From NCBI GenBank assembly GCA_032250805.1, contig JAVVEM010000008.1:39773-103772 (forward strand): a DNA stretch of 64,000 nt, written 5' to 3'. The translations under genes and the position numbers were made by a program. Under the pieces are notes generated by a model. It did not search any database. It was given only the letters and a program-made list of their open reading frames with translations, and was not told the DNA's origin. The DNA comes from B18-G4 sp032250805. Its GTDB lineage: Bacteria > Bacteroidota > Bacteroidia > Bacteroidales > B18-G4. Every line of letters begins with the position of its first letter. The stretch's first letter is position 1. Below are positions 1 through 8,934 of the stretch, piece after piece.

Positions 1-296
1 TCGCGCTCGGTTTTATGGAGGGCGTGGAGAATCCTTGCAATGCCGATCACGGCGATGGCCATAATAATGGATGTGGCAATTCCAAGCCATTCGTCGAGCA
101 GGATCAGCTCAGGCGAGAGTTCTTTTCCCAAATGTTGCCACAGGTCGACCACCCTGCGAACACCCATGAATATCAGGGCCACGGCAATGAGCATCCACGC
201 GACCTTGCTCAGGGCATAGCGCAACAGCCAAAGAGCACCTGCAAAGGCAATAAGCTGCAGCAGAATGGAAACAATAAGTGCATTTGTCGTAAGCAT
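1..296 (-). CDS. N-terminus of a membrane sensor-like protein (cut by window edge)
   Basis: An open frame starts with ATG at 296 (MLTTNALIVSILLQ) and runs off the left edge with no stop. The 98 visible residues hold about three hydrophobic segments (roughly residues 5-25, 31-48 and 70-92) separated by short charged loops (RRVVDLW, ILLDEW). This pattern resembles the N-terminal membrane region found in front of PAS/histidine-kinase modules in many Bacteroidota and Deltaproteobacteria. No catalytic domain is visible, so the sensor-kinase assignment is inference. Codon use and hydrophobic pattern support this frame over the overlapping antisense frames. Confidence 0.5.
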   Translation of the reverse strand, partial: MLTTNALIVSILLQLIAFAGALWLLRYALSKVAWMLIAVALIFMGVRRVVDLWQHLGKELSPELILLDEWLGIATSIIMAIAVIGIARILHALHKTER

Positions 297-402
297 GATG
301 CAATAATAATTATTGCAAATGTATTATTTTTTCCGGGGCACCTGATATGCCTGGATCGACTGTCGTTCCGTGAAGATGATCAGATTAAACCCATCAAAAT
401 AA

Positions 403-1023
403 CTACCTCAGCACTTTTTTCCACAGGTAGGTCGCCAGGCTTTGACCGGCTTTGGCATAGGCTTCGCCAATGCGCATCTCGGCATCGAAATCGCCGGCAA
501 ACAGCCCATTACCCGGAACCTTCGCCATACTTATCCTGGCCACAATATTTTCAGGGGCTTCAGTTTCAACAAAAATGGCTTCAACATTGATCGATGCATT
601 TTTTCGCGAGATCCCGATGTTAAACCCGGGCTCCAAAAAAGTTGTCTTCAGAATGAGGGTATAATCGGCATTGGTATAGGGCCCGGTCATAATATTTGCG
701 TCTTTGCTCAGAAAAACCGTATTCATCAACTCCTCAAATCTGCGTTGATAGGTGTTTTCCTTGTCGGCATGCCACTCTGCCTCCCAGTCGTCGCCCTTTC
801 CGGGCTCATCCTCATTATAATCGTTTTTCTTTTTTTCAATGTATTCAGCTTCGGTGGCGAATTTTCCCACGCCAAAGTCGCTGAAATCGTATTCCACATT
901 GAGCTCATCGATGCCCTGGATAAAATCAAGGCTTCCTTCCTCCAGTGTGATCTTCTGGGCATGAACGTGAACTGCGAAAAAGGCCACAAGGGCCAGGCTG
1001 ATCATGATCTTTAATGTTTTCAT
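403..1023 (-). CDS. Secreted protein of unknown function
   Basis: The 206-residue protein has a clear Sec signal peptide: MKTLK, a hydrophobic core, then cleavage after VHAQ near residue 23. The mature part is acidic in its first half, with a charged lysine/aspartate/glutamate-rich stretch at about 60-95, and more beta-like afterwards (TLILKTTF, INVEAIFVE). No catalytic motif is seen. Small secreted proteins of this type are common in Bacteroidota, but I cannot name a family. It lies between the truncated membrane protein (same strand, about 107 bp downstream) and the divergent metallophosphoesterase, so it is probably its own transcription unit with a promoter in 1024-1256. Confidence 0.75.
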   Translation of the reverse strand: MKTLKIMISLALVAFFAVHVHAQKITLEEGSLDFIQGIDELNVEYDFSDFGVGKFATEAEYIEKKKNDYNEDEPGKGDDWEAEWHADKENTYQRRFEELMNTVFLSKDANIMTGPYTNADYTLILKTTFLEPGFNIGISRKNASINVEAIFVETEAPENIVARISMAKVPGNGLFAGDFDAEMRIGEAYAKAGQSLATYLWKKVLR

Positions 1024-1256
1024 GGTTTTTTGGTTTGTTTATCAGGGTGAATAATATTTTATAGGTTAAGCAGACTTTTGAATATGCTAATTTACGCATT
1101 TTTTATCTGTTTGGCAATACCCGGCTCGTGCTTTTTATACAAGCAAAAAATCAGCTTTTTTGATTAATTAACAATTGCTTAAGAAAAAAATATCGATCTT
1201 TGCCGCTCACTTGAAAAGCAGCATAGCCGGAATTCATTTCCGGCCTGGGAAAGCAG

Positions 1257-2624
1257 ATGTCGAGAAGAAGGATATACATTATAATTATTGCAGTTCTTGT
1301 TATTGTTGCAGCGTATTTCGTTGTTGCAGCAGCATTTCCGAAAGAGCTTAGCCGTTACCCGGTATTTGTGCTTATCCTGCTGCTCGACCTCTACCTGTGG
1401 AATGCACTGCGGAGCACGCTCGAAAAATGGAAAAAACCTGTACGGGTCATTTTTAATTCGATATACTGGTTACCCCTCCTGCTTGTGATAAGTATGGGCA
1501 TCTCTTCTTTATTCATCAATTTATATCTCTGGCAGCCGCACCTGGCAACTTATTCAGGAGGCATCGTTTTTATTATTTATGCTTCCAAGCTGTTTGCAAT
1601 TGTTTTTTTCCTGCTGGCCGATCTTATCAAGATCATCAGGCATGCCATTCGTTTTGCCTGGCATAAGAAAAAAATGACGGCCTGCCCTGAGGCCGGAAAG
1701 CGCATAAGCAGGGGGAAATTCCTGCAAAACATGGGACTGATCGGCGGGGGCTTTGTGCTCAGCGGACTGATCATTGGTGCTATTCGCTGGGCATACGATT
1801 TCAGGGTGAAACGCGAATACCTCAGGTTTCCCGACCTGCCACCGCAGCTCGACGGCTTAAAGATCGTTCAGATATCCGACCTGCACCTGGGCAGCTGGGC
1901 CAACATTTCAGCATTGCAGGATGCAGTGGATGTGATCAATCAGGAAGATGCCGATTTTATCTTCTTTACTGGCGACCTTGTTAATTTTCTCACAAAAGAA
2001 GCCTACCGGTTTAAGCATATTCTTAGCCAGCTGGAAGCAAAATTTGGCGTATTTGCCGTACTGGGCAATCATGATTATGGCGATTATGTGAAATGGGACT
2101 CTGCAGAGGCAAAAGAGGAAAACCTGCGCGAACTCGAATATTTTTATAAGGAAATTGGCTGGCATCTGCTGCGTAACAACAGCGTTCTGGCAAAGATAAA
2201 TGATGTTACCATTGCCATTGCAGGCGTTGAAAACTGGAGTGCATATGACCGCTTTCCAAGATATGGCGACCTTAAAAAAGCGCTCGAAGGCACTGAAAAG
2301 GCATCGTTTAAAGTACTGCTTTCGCACGATCCCACCCATTGGGACAGGATCGTTAGCCGCAAACACCCCGATATCGACATCACCCTTTCGGGCCATACCC
2401 ATGGTTTTCAGTTTGGCGTGGAATTAAAAAACTTCAAATGGAGCCCCGCCCAGTATATGTATAAGCGCTGGGCCGGCCTTTACGATAATCCTGCCGGCAA
2501 CAAGCCACAATACCTTTACGTGAACAGGGGCCTCGGCATGATTGGCTATCCGGGCCGCATCGGGATACTCCCTGAGATCACCGTTCTGGAACTTACCTCA
2601 GGCTTCTCTGTTTTATCCGCTTAA
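1257..2624 (+). CDS. Membrane-anchored calcineurin-like metallophosphoesterase (YkuE-like)
   Basis: The 455-residue protein has about four or five membrane segments in the first 180 residues and then a metallophosphoesterase domain from about 200 to 450. The canonical dimetal motifs are present in order: ISDLH (D208, H210), TGDLVN (D240), GNHDYG (N271, H272), LLSHDP and SGHTHG. The catalytic domain probably faces the periplasm, because a hydrophobic segment (GLIGGGFVLSGLIIGAI) directly precedes it. Members of this branch hydrolyse phosphodiesters or pyrophosphate lipids such as UDP-diacylglucosamine, but the substrate here cannot be read from the sequence. It stands alone. The 230 bp upstream is AT-rich and has a near-consensus -7 element (GATCTTTG) at about 1195. 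Confidence 0.88.
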   Translation: MSRRRIYIIIIAVLVIVAAYFVVAAAFPKELSRYPVFVLILLLDLYLWNALRSTLEKWKKPVRVIFNSIYWLPLLLVISMGISSLFINLYLWQPHLATYSGGIVFIIYASKLFAIVFFLLADLIKIIRHAIRFAWHKKKMTACPEAGKRISRGKFLQNMGLIGGGFVLSGLIIGAIRWAYDFRVKREYLRFPDLPPQLDGLKIVQISDLHLGSWANISALQDAVDVINQEDADFIFFTGDLVNFLTKEAYRFKHILSQLEAKFGVFAVLGNHDYGDYVKWDSAEAKEENLRELEYFYKEIGWHLLRNNSVLAKINDVTIAIAGVENWSAYDRFPRYGDLKKALEGTEKASFKVLLSHDPTHWDRIVSRKHPDIDITLSGHTHGFQFGVELKNFKWSPAQYMYKRWAGLYDNPAGNKPQYLYVNRGLGMIGYPGRIGILPEITVLELTSGFSVLSA

Positions 2625-2664
2625 TTCCGGTAAAAATCAATTTTTTCTCCTGATCATTGCTTAG

Positions 2665-2678
2665 TGAACATATGTTCA
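2665..2678. promoter_or_regulatory. Perfect 14-bp palindrome TGAACATATGTTCA
   Basis: The sequence is a perfect inverted repeat in the gap between the metallophosphoesterase and the KefB-type antiporter, about 40 bp after the stop codon at 2624. Its GAAC-N4-GTTC core has the form of a repressor operator and matches the Gram-positive LexA box. No DNA-repair gene lies beside it and it is not followed by a T-run, so it is not a simple terminator. Its function is unknown. Confidence 0.35.
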
Positions 2679-2768
2679 TTATTTCCGATCAATAGTGTCA
2701 TGCTTGTTATGCCTGTTCGGTGCTATGCCCCGACGGAGCATTAACAATGAAAGAAAAGGGGATGAGAT

Positions 2769-2918
2769 ATGACTTCAGGCTCCGTCAATGGCTTGAATTA
2801 TATTGAGGGGCGCCTGGATGTTGGAGAAGAACAGGCTGTTCCACTTATTGCGCACTCGCTGGAATATATCAATAAAAAATACAGCAGTGATACCAGCGTA
2901 AGCATTGATGCCCCGTAA
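2769..2918 (+). CDS. Possible small or decayed ORF (49 aa)
   Basis: ATG at 2769 is preceded by an AAAGGGGATGAG stretch and opens a 49-codon frame ending at 2918 (MTSGSVNGLNYIEG ... VSIDAP). A second frame starting at 2750 (MKEKGMRYDF) overlaps it and stops after 19 codons, which could mean a frameshifted remnant. The protein matches nothing I recognise. It lies on the opposite strand to the antiporter, with only 5 bp between their ends. It may be a real small gene, a gene fragment or chance. Confidence 0.22.
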   Translation: MTSGSVNGLNYIEGRLDVGEEQAVPLIAHSLEYINKKYSSDTSVSIDAP

Positions 2919-2923
2919 ATCTT

Positions 2924-4927
2924 TCAGGATTCATCTTTGCCCTGATCATCTTCCCTGAAGAGGTCCCTGATATCATTTAATTTTTTTGCCTTGCCCAGAA
3001 AGAACAGGATATCGTTCTCTTCCAAAGTATAATTTTTATTGGGTCGTGGCTTTATTGTTCCGGCACGGCTTACAGCCAAAAGATTTAAGCCTGTCAAATT
3101 GCTGATCTCCAGTTCACCAATTGTTTTTCCATCGGCGGGGGAGTTCTTTCCAACATGTATGTTACGTATTTCTACTTCGGGCACTTGCAATTCCACACTG
3201 CCTTCTGGCATATCTGTGGCCGACAATGAACGAAGCATTTGATAGCCGTCGGAGCGGATCTCTGCAACCAGTTTTTCGATGGTATCATTGGGGATCATGT
3301 ATTTTGCCAGTACCCTGGTAAATATCTCCACCGATGTTTCAAATTCCTCAGGGATAACTTGGTCAGCTCCCAGCTCGTATAGCTCTTCCACATCCCTTAC
3401 AAAGCGGGTCCTGATAATAATATGAAGATCCGGATTGAGTTTTCTTGCTTCATGAATAATACGTTTATTATCGCCAAGCATGGGCAGTGTGCTTACCAAA
3501 ATCCTGGCATCTTCGGCGTTTGCGTGCGACAGGATCTCTTCCTGCCCTGCATCGCCATAATGGATGATCTCTCCCTTATTTCTTTCATTACGTACGGTAT
3601 CGGGATTAATATCAATGATGGCGTAAGAAATGCCTGCATAGCGGGCTGCATGGGCTACATTCCGTCCATTCAGGCCATAACCGATAATGACCAGGTGGTC
3701 TTTTAATTTGGCGATGGTGCTTTCGGGCCTGGGGATCAGGCCCTGCTTCAGGAACTTCGGCAAAGGCCAGGTATTGATATGATCGGCAACACGTGTTGCC
3801 ATCCAGATAACAAGGGGTGTAGCTGCCATACTCAGCACAGAAACACTCAGAAAGAGTTGGTAGTTTGCCCCTGATATCAAACCTTCCGAAACACCGATAC
3901 GTGAAAGTATAAATGAAAACTCTCCTACCTGGCTGAGTGTGAATCCTACAATGATGCTTGTTCGGAGCGGAAAACCAAGGATAAAGGCAGCAAGGCCGGC
4001 AATAATGGTTTTTATGCTGAGTACAAGGGTGGTGAAGATCAGTACCTCAATGGGATTATCGAATATAAATTGAATGTTGAGGAGCATCCCAACCGAGATA
4101 AAGAAAAAAGATGTAAATACATCCAGAAATGGCGTAACGTTGCCGAGGGCTTGCTGGCTGTACTCTGATTCGGATATCACCAGGCCTGCGATAAAAGCTC
4201 CGAGCGCCAGGGATAAGCCCATGCTATAGGTTAAAAAAGCAGCCGCAAAGGCGATCACTATGATGCTGAGCAGGAACAATTCGCGGTTTTGCGTTCTAGC
4301 CAGCTGATGCAATGCATATGGCACCACGAATTTGGCGCCCAGATATATGATCAAAGCTATGGTTGCAAATTTTAAAATGATCTCCCAGTAAGATGTCCCC
4401 ATGGCTTCAGTATTGCCTGCCAGAAGGGGAGTAATAAGCATCATGGGGACAATGATAATGTCCTGGTATATCAATACTCCCAGTGATATTCTTCCATGTG
4501 GGGCGTCGATTTCGCCTTTGTCCTGTATTAGTTTTAATACAATGGCGGTACTGCTCAGGGCAATAAGAAACCCGATAAACAAAGACTCGTTCATGGAATT
4601 GCCGAGATGAAGGGCAACAAGGGTGATCGCAGCAATGGTGACCAAAACCTGAAAGCTTCCTCCGATAAGCAATATCCTGCCGATCTTGAGGAGGCTTTTT
4701 AACGAAAATTCAATGCCGATGGTAAACAGCAGCATGATCACCCCGATCTCGGCAATTACTTCAACATCATGAATATCACTAACAATATTTAAACCATGGG
4801 GCCCGGTGATCACTCCGGTTAAAAGAAAACCAATTACAGAAGGGATCTTCAGCCTGTGAAAGACATAAATGACTACAATTGCGAGGGCCAGTATAAGAAC
4901 AATTTCTTTCAGCAGTTCAAATTCCAT
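2924..4927 (-). CDS. CPA2 monovalent cation:proton antiporter with RCK domains (KefB/C type)
   Basis: The 667-residue protein has three parts. Residues 1-385 form a Na/H-exchanger-type membrane domain of about 12 helices (IPSVIGFLLTGVITGPHG near the N-terminus; LSLALGAFIAGLVISESE). Residues about 410-530 form a TrkA-N/RCK nucleotide-binding domain with the Rossmann motif IIGYGLNGRNVA and a strand-ending acidic residue in AIIDINP. Residues about 580-660 form a TrkA-C domain. This is the usual layout of KefB/KefC and related K+(Na+)/H+ antiporters, which export cations in exchange for protons at the inner membrane under control of nucleotides or thiol adducts bound to the RCK domain. No KefF/KefG partner lies nearby. 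Length and domain order are normal. Confidence 0.92.
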   Translation of the reverse strand: MEFELLKEIVLILALAIVVIYVFHRLKIPSVIGFLLTGVITGPHGLNIVSDIHDVEVIAEIGVIMLLFTIGIEFSLKSLLKIGRILLIGGSFQVLVTIAAITLVALHLGNSMNESLFIGFLIALSSTAIVLKLIQDKGEIDAPHGRISLGVLIYQDIIIVPMMLITPLLAGNTEAMGTSYWEIILKFATIALIIYLGAKFVVPYALHQLARTQNRELFLLSIIVIAFAAAFLTYSMGLSLALGAFIAGLVISESEYSQQALGNVTPFLDVFTSFFFISVGMLLNIQFIFDNPIEVLIFTTLVLSIKTIIAGLAAFILGFPLRTSIIVGFTLSQVGEFSFILSRIGVSEGLISGANYQLFLSVSVLSMAATPLVIWMATRVADHINTWPLPKFLKQGLIPRPESTIAKLKDHLVIIGYGLNGRNVAHAARYAGISYAIIDINPDTVRNERNKGEIIHYGDAGQEEILSHANAEDARILVSTLPMLGDNKRIIHEARKLNPDLHIIIRTRFVRDVEELYELGADQVIPEEFETSVEIFTRVLAKYMIPNDTIEKLVAEIRSDGYQMLRSLSATDMPEGSVELQVPEVEIRNIHVGKNSPADGKTIGELEISNLTGLNLLAVSRAGTIKPRPNKNYTLEENDILFFLGKAKKLNDIRDLFREDDQGKDES

Positions 4928-5011
4928 TGGCTATAGTTATTTACAAGTTGCTGCTTTTGTTTAGTGACATCTTAAAAAGGAAAATTTTCATTTTCCGCTA
5001 TGGCATATATT

Positions 5012-7309
5012 CTACTTTTTAATGAATTTTCTACTGTTGACATTGTTCCCCGACGAAAGTTCCAGCACATACATGCCGGGGCTTAAGTTATCGGTCTGTA
5101 TTGTTTTACAGAATATTTCATCTCCCTGAGGATATTCCTGACTGAAAAGGCATTTGCCCATCAGGTCGAAAACTTTAATGTGCACATTTTCTTGTCCTTC
5201 AGCATTATAGCTTATCGATATGCGTGCATCGGCGGGGTTTGGAAACAAGTAGATCTGGTCCTTTACACCGATATTCTCTTCAGGAAGTGTTGTTGCCAGC
5301 AGGTTGTCGTAAACCTGCATGCCTGCGGGGCCATCGGCAATCAATGCATATCTGTCCCATGCGGTTACCCCAAGCGCGAAGCAGCCCGATCGCAGGTAGT
5401 ATGCAGAAATTTCAGGGTTTGCCGGATCACTCACGTCCACAATATGCACTCCACCCATGATATATTGCGATACATACACAAAAGGATAGGAGATGTCGAT
5501 ATCCCAGGCTACATCCATAAGGGGGAGGTATGATACGGTAAATGGGTTCATGGGATCGGCTACATTGATGATTTCCAGTCCGCCTTCCTGATCAGAAATA
5601 TAGGCATAGTCGCCCCACACCTTTATATCGTTCCCTTTGCTTAACATATCGACATAACGGTTCAGGCGCACAGGCTCCTGGGGGTTTGAGATATCCCAGA
5701 TGTACAAACCCTTCGTATCTTCATCCTCAAAGGGGCCGTAATCAAGTACATATAATGTGTTGCCATAGGTGTCGAGTGCCTGCACAAAGCAGTATTCCTC
5801 GCCGGGTATGGCTCCGTTCACCCATCCCAGTTCATGGCTCAGCAGGTATGGGTTTTCCGGATCAGAATAATTCACAACCCTGAAGCCGTCCCACCAGCAT
5901 GCTACATAGGCATGATTATCTTTCAACGCAAGATCATAAGTCATCACCGGAGGTGAATAGTGGCCTGATTTTACAGGGTTTTCCTTATCGGCGATATTCA
6001 TAATATTTACATGATTGCCCGAGCCCATGCTTTTTGGAATATACACTGCCACGGTATCATCGAGCTTTGTGATGGCACCCTGAGTCTCGTTATATCCAAT
6101 TTGTACCGGTTCTGCAGGGTTGCTCATATCCAGAACCCTGAACCCGCCAGTACCGATATATGCATAATCGCCCGAGGCCGCAATATTAACGGTCGACCAG
6201 GCTGTTCCTGTTTCTGCTGCATATTGCGGATCTGCCGGATCGCTGATGTCGAGCAACAGAAGCCCGCCGGTATTTCCGCTTGCTGCAATCACGTTGCCAC
6301 TGCCCGAAATGTATGTTTCGGGGGGATCGGTGGTTGTAACATACACAGGATTTGCCGGATCGCTGATGTTAACCGTAGTTACACCCCCGCCATTACTGGT
6401 TGTGCTGTTCGCAATATAAAGGTGATCGTTGGCTTTGGTCAGCCGCATGGGATAACCTGTAATGGCGAGCTCGCCAAGCTGCACGATCGATGACAGGTCG
6501 CTGAAATCGTAAATTCGTAAACCAAAATTGGAGGCGAGAACATAGCCGGTATCATTTATTACAATGATGCCTGTGGCATTGGTCGAAAATATTTGCTCAA
6601 TGAAAGGATTATAGGGATCAGACACATTTACGATCCTGAGTCCTGAAGTGCCCACCGAAGCATAGATATGGTCACCCTCGTAGCTTGATGTCCACACCAG
6701 CGATCCGGTAATCGGCTGATGTGAAATGATCTGTGGGTTTGACAGATCACTGATGTCGGCAATATATATGCCGTCGGCTACGGTAACGATGTAAAGATAT
6801 CCATCACCGGCAAAAATACCACCCCGGGGATAGCTGTTAAGGGGTATCCTGCTCAACTTTTGTGGGTTTTCCATATCATTCAGATCCCAAATCTCTACAC
6901 CCGCAAAATATGCTGCCAGGAAAAGGATTTTTGAAGAAGCATCATAAAATGAGTGATCGACAAGCGCCCGGGCCCTGATATCTGCAATCTGCAGAGGATT
7001 GTACGGATCCTGTACATCATATACCAGAACCCCCCCGCCGGATCCGTAAAATACGGTGTCGCCCGTTGGCGAACTGCTTACTGACAAACTTTGTCCGAAA
7101 GGCCAGTTACCAATGAATTGCATGTTGAGCGAATCGTAATCCAACTCCATGTTAAAGCTGTAATTGCTTCCGGGGATTGTGGGTACTTCCTCCCAAACTT
7201 CTCCGGCAGGGGGGCCGCCTGCTTCAAAGTAATACCTTGCCGGGTTTTGCTGGGCAAGGAGTAAAAGACCAATGATCCCCAAAAGGGCAGTGAATAAAAC
7301 TTTTTTCAT
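5012..7309 (-). CDS. Exported LVIVD-repeat beta-propeller protein with T9SS sorting domain
   Basis: The 765-residue protein starts with a signal peptide (MKKVLFTALLGIIGLLLLA). Most of it is made of about ten LVIVD-type repeats of the form (L/V)xxxD(I/V)SDPxNP, for example LRIVNVSDPYNP, LLLLDISDPADP and VHIVDVSDPANP; these fold as a beta-propeller. The last 75 or so residues (LFPNPADARISI ... NLSPGMYVLELSS ... FIKK) are a type A T9SS C-terminal sorting domain, so the protein should cross the outer membrane through the type IX system and be released or attached at the surface. LVIVD proteins are thought to mediate binding or adhesion. No T9SS machinery gene is in the window. Confidence 0.9.
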   Translation of the reverse strand: MKKVLFTALLGIIGLLLLAQQNPARYYFEAGGPPAGEVWEEVPTIPGSNYSFNMELDYDSLNMQFIGNWPFGQSLSVSSSPTGDTVFYGSGGGVLVYDVQDPYNPLQIADIRARALVDHSFYDASSKILFLAAYFAGVEIWDLNDMENPQKLSRIPLNSYPRGGIFAGDGYLYIVTVADGIYIADISDLSNPQIISHQPITGSLVWTSSYEGDHIYASVGTSGLRIVNVSDPYNPFIEQIFSTNATGIIVINDTGYVLASNFGLRIYDFSDLSSIVQLGELAITGYPMRLTKANDHLYIANSTTSNGGGVTTVNISDPANPVYVTTTDPPETYISGSGNVIAASGNTGGLLLLDISDPADPQYAAETGTAWSTVNIAASGDYAYIGTGGFRVLDMSNPAEPVQIGYNETQGAITKLDDTVAVYIPKSMGSGNHVNIMNIADKENPVKSGHYSPPVMTYDLALKDNHAYVACWWDGFRVVNYSDPENPYLLSHELGWVNGAIPGEEYCFVQALDTYGNTLYVLDYGPFEDEDTKGLYIWDISNPQEPVRLNRYVDMLSKGNDIKVWGDYAYISDQEGGLEIINVADPMNPFTVSYLPLMDVAWDIDISYPFVYVSQYIMGGVHIVDVSDPANPEISAYYLRSGCFALGVTAWDRYALIADGPAGMQVYDNLLATTLPEENIGVKDQIYLFPNPADARISISYNAEGQENVHIKVFDLMGKCLFSQEYPQGDEIFCKTIQTDNLSPGMYVLELSSGNNVNSRKFIKK

Positions 7310-7423
7310 AAGAATTCAGGTTTTGGTTTAAAATGCAGCATAAAGATAAATATTTTTTAGATATCTAATCCTGCTGTATGGGTAGTCAATAGTATAAAAG
7401 GGGGATTTCCAAGGACTCACAGC

Positions 7424-7451
7424 CAAAAAATTAACAGGGAGGTGATCCCTG
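7424..7451 (-). terminator. Rho-independent terminator after the class V PLP enzyme
   Basis: Read on the minus strand, a CAGGGA/TCCCTG stem (7435-7451) with a 5-base loop is followed by TTAATTTTTT. It lies 20 bp past the stop codon of the PLP enzyme and so ends the lolD-side transcript. Confidence 0.65.
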
Positions 7452-7470
7452 AGGCGGCTTTTTCGGGAAC

Positions 7471-8934
7471 TTAATCCAGGTCAAACCAGGGGATTACCCA
7501 TTCGGTTTTGTCTTCAGGCTCATCTTTATGCCTGAATTCATTCAGGTGATTGTCGTAAATATAATCCACTGACCATTCTTTGTGATGTTGCCTGATCTGC
7601 CGGAGGGCGTCGATGATGATATCCAGCTCCTCGTCAGTCATGCTTGGATGGAGCGATATCCTTATCCATCCGGGCTTTTCTGAAAGGTCGCCATGATTGA
7701 TCAGGTCGGTAATATGTTTCGACTTCTCGTGACTAACATCCAGGAGAAAGTGGCCGTAGGTGCCGGCACATGCACATCCGCCTCTTACCTGTATGCCCCA
7801 GCGGTCGTTCAATAATTTTACAACCAGGTTAAAATGGATGTTTTCAATGTACAGAGAAATGATCCCGAGCCGATCTTCAATGTTGTCGGCCAGAATATGC
7901 AAACCGTCAATTTTTCGCAATTCGCTGAAAGCTTTCTGTAACAGTTCTTGTTCTCTTTTGCGCATATTGGCGGTGCCGATCTGTTCTTTTAACCTGATCG
8001 AAAGTGCGGTGCGGATGGCCTGGAGGAAGCCCGGTGTGCCACCATCTTCACGGGCCTCAATATCGTCAATATATTTGTATTCGCCCCAGGGATTGGTCCA
8101 GTCAACAGTACCGCCACCAGGCTGATCAGGGGTATGGTGATTATAGAGGTTCTTACAGAATATCAGCACCCCTGAGCTACCCGGTCCGCCAAGAAATTTA
8201 TGGGGAGAGAACATAATAGCATCAAGTTTTTCCATTGGGTCGTCAGGATGCATATTAATATCAACATATGGTGCGGAGGCTGCATAATCAACAAAACAAT
8301 ATCCGCCATGTTCGTGCATGATCCTTGCCATGGAATGGATGGGTGTTTCTACTCCCGTTACATTTGAACAGGCAGTAAAGGCTCCGATCTTAACCTTCCG
8401 GTCTTTATATTTTTCAAGTTGCTGCCTTAATTCATCAAGGTCAACGAGCAGATCCCTGGCAGGCTGCAGTTGAACAACATCTGCTATGGTCTCAAACCAG
8501 GAAGTATGGTTTGAATGGTGTTCCATATGGGTAACGAAAACAACAGGTTTTTCCTTTTCCTGAATACAATTTGATCCCGTCAGCCTGCCACACTGTTTCA
8601 GGCCGAGAATACGCTGAAATTTAACCACGGCTGCAGTCATACCAAAACCGGTTGTGAGAATAACATCATCCTCATTTGCATTAACATGCTTTTTGATGAT
8701 CTTCTGGGCATAGTGATATGCCTTGGTCATCAATGTGCCTGTTTCGCTTGTTTCGGTGTGGGTGTTGCCGATCCACGGACCAAAGGTATCGCGGATCTTG
8801 TCTTCGATGGGCGCATAAAAGCGGCCACTGGCAATCCAGTCGGCATAGATCAGCCTCTGTTTACCATAGGGTGTATTGAATTCCTGCTGGTGGCCAATGA
8901 TTCGCTGCCTGTATGGTTCAAAATAATTTTCCAT
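7471..8934 (-). CDS. Class V aminotransferase / cysteine desulfurase-like PLP enzyme
   Basis: The 487-residue protein has a fold-type I PLP enzyme core. Visible features are the His pair in THMEHHSN (H139/H140, stacking on PLP), VDYAAS (D216, pyridine-nitrogen contact) and SPHKFLGGPG with the Schiff-base lysine K246. A Cys-rich motif, VRGGCACAGTYGH (C387, C389), is where NifS/SufS enzymes carry the persulfide cysteine or substrate arginine. It is longer than SufS (about 410) because of an N-terminal extension and inserts. No suf or isc gene is nearby, so the substrate (cysteine, selenocysteine or another amino acid) is open. Its ATG follows the stop codon of the upstream repeat protein without any gap (TAAATG), so the two are translationally coupled. 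Confidence 0.85.
   Translation of the reverse strand: MENYFEPYRQRIIGHQQEFNTPYGKQRLIYADWIASGRFYAPIEDKIRDTFGPWIGNTHTETSETGTLMTKAYHYAQKIIKKHVNANEDDVILTTGFGMTAAVVKFQRILGLKQCGRLTGSNCIQEKEKPVVFVTHMEHHSNHTSWFETIADVVQLQPARDLLVDLDELRQQLEKYKDRKVKIGAFTACSNVTGVETPIHSMARIMHEHGGYCFVDYAASAPYVDINMHPDDPMEKLDAIMFSPHKFLGGPGSSGVLIFCKNLYNHHTPDQPGGGTVDWTNPWGEYKYIDDIEAREDGGTPGFLQAIRTALSIRLKEQIGTANMRKREQELLQKAFSELRKIDGLHILADNIEDRLGIISLYIENIHFNLVVKLLNDRWGIQVRGGCACAGTYGHFLLDVSHEKSKHITDLINHGDLSEKPGWIRISLHPSMTDEELDIIIDALRQIRQHHKEWSVDYIYDNHLNEFRHKDEPEDKTEWVIPWFDLD

Noticed and set aside
15..590. Plus-strand frame crossing the first 600 bases
   Set aside because: It runs antisense to the membrane protein and the secreted protein and has low-complexity, His/Gln/Asn-rich composition.
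442..1014. Plus-strand reading frame opposite the secreted protein gene
   Set aside because: It is an antisense frame; the minus-strand gene has a clear signal peptide and coherent sequence.
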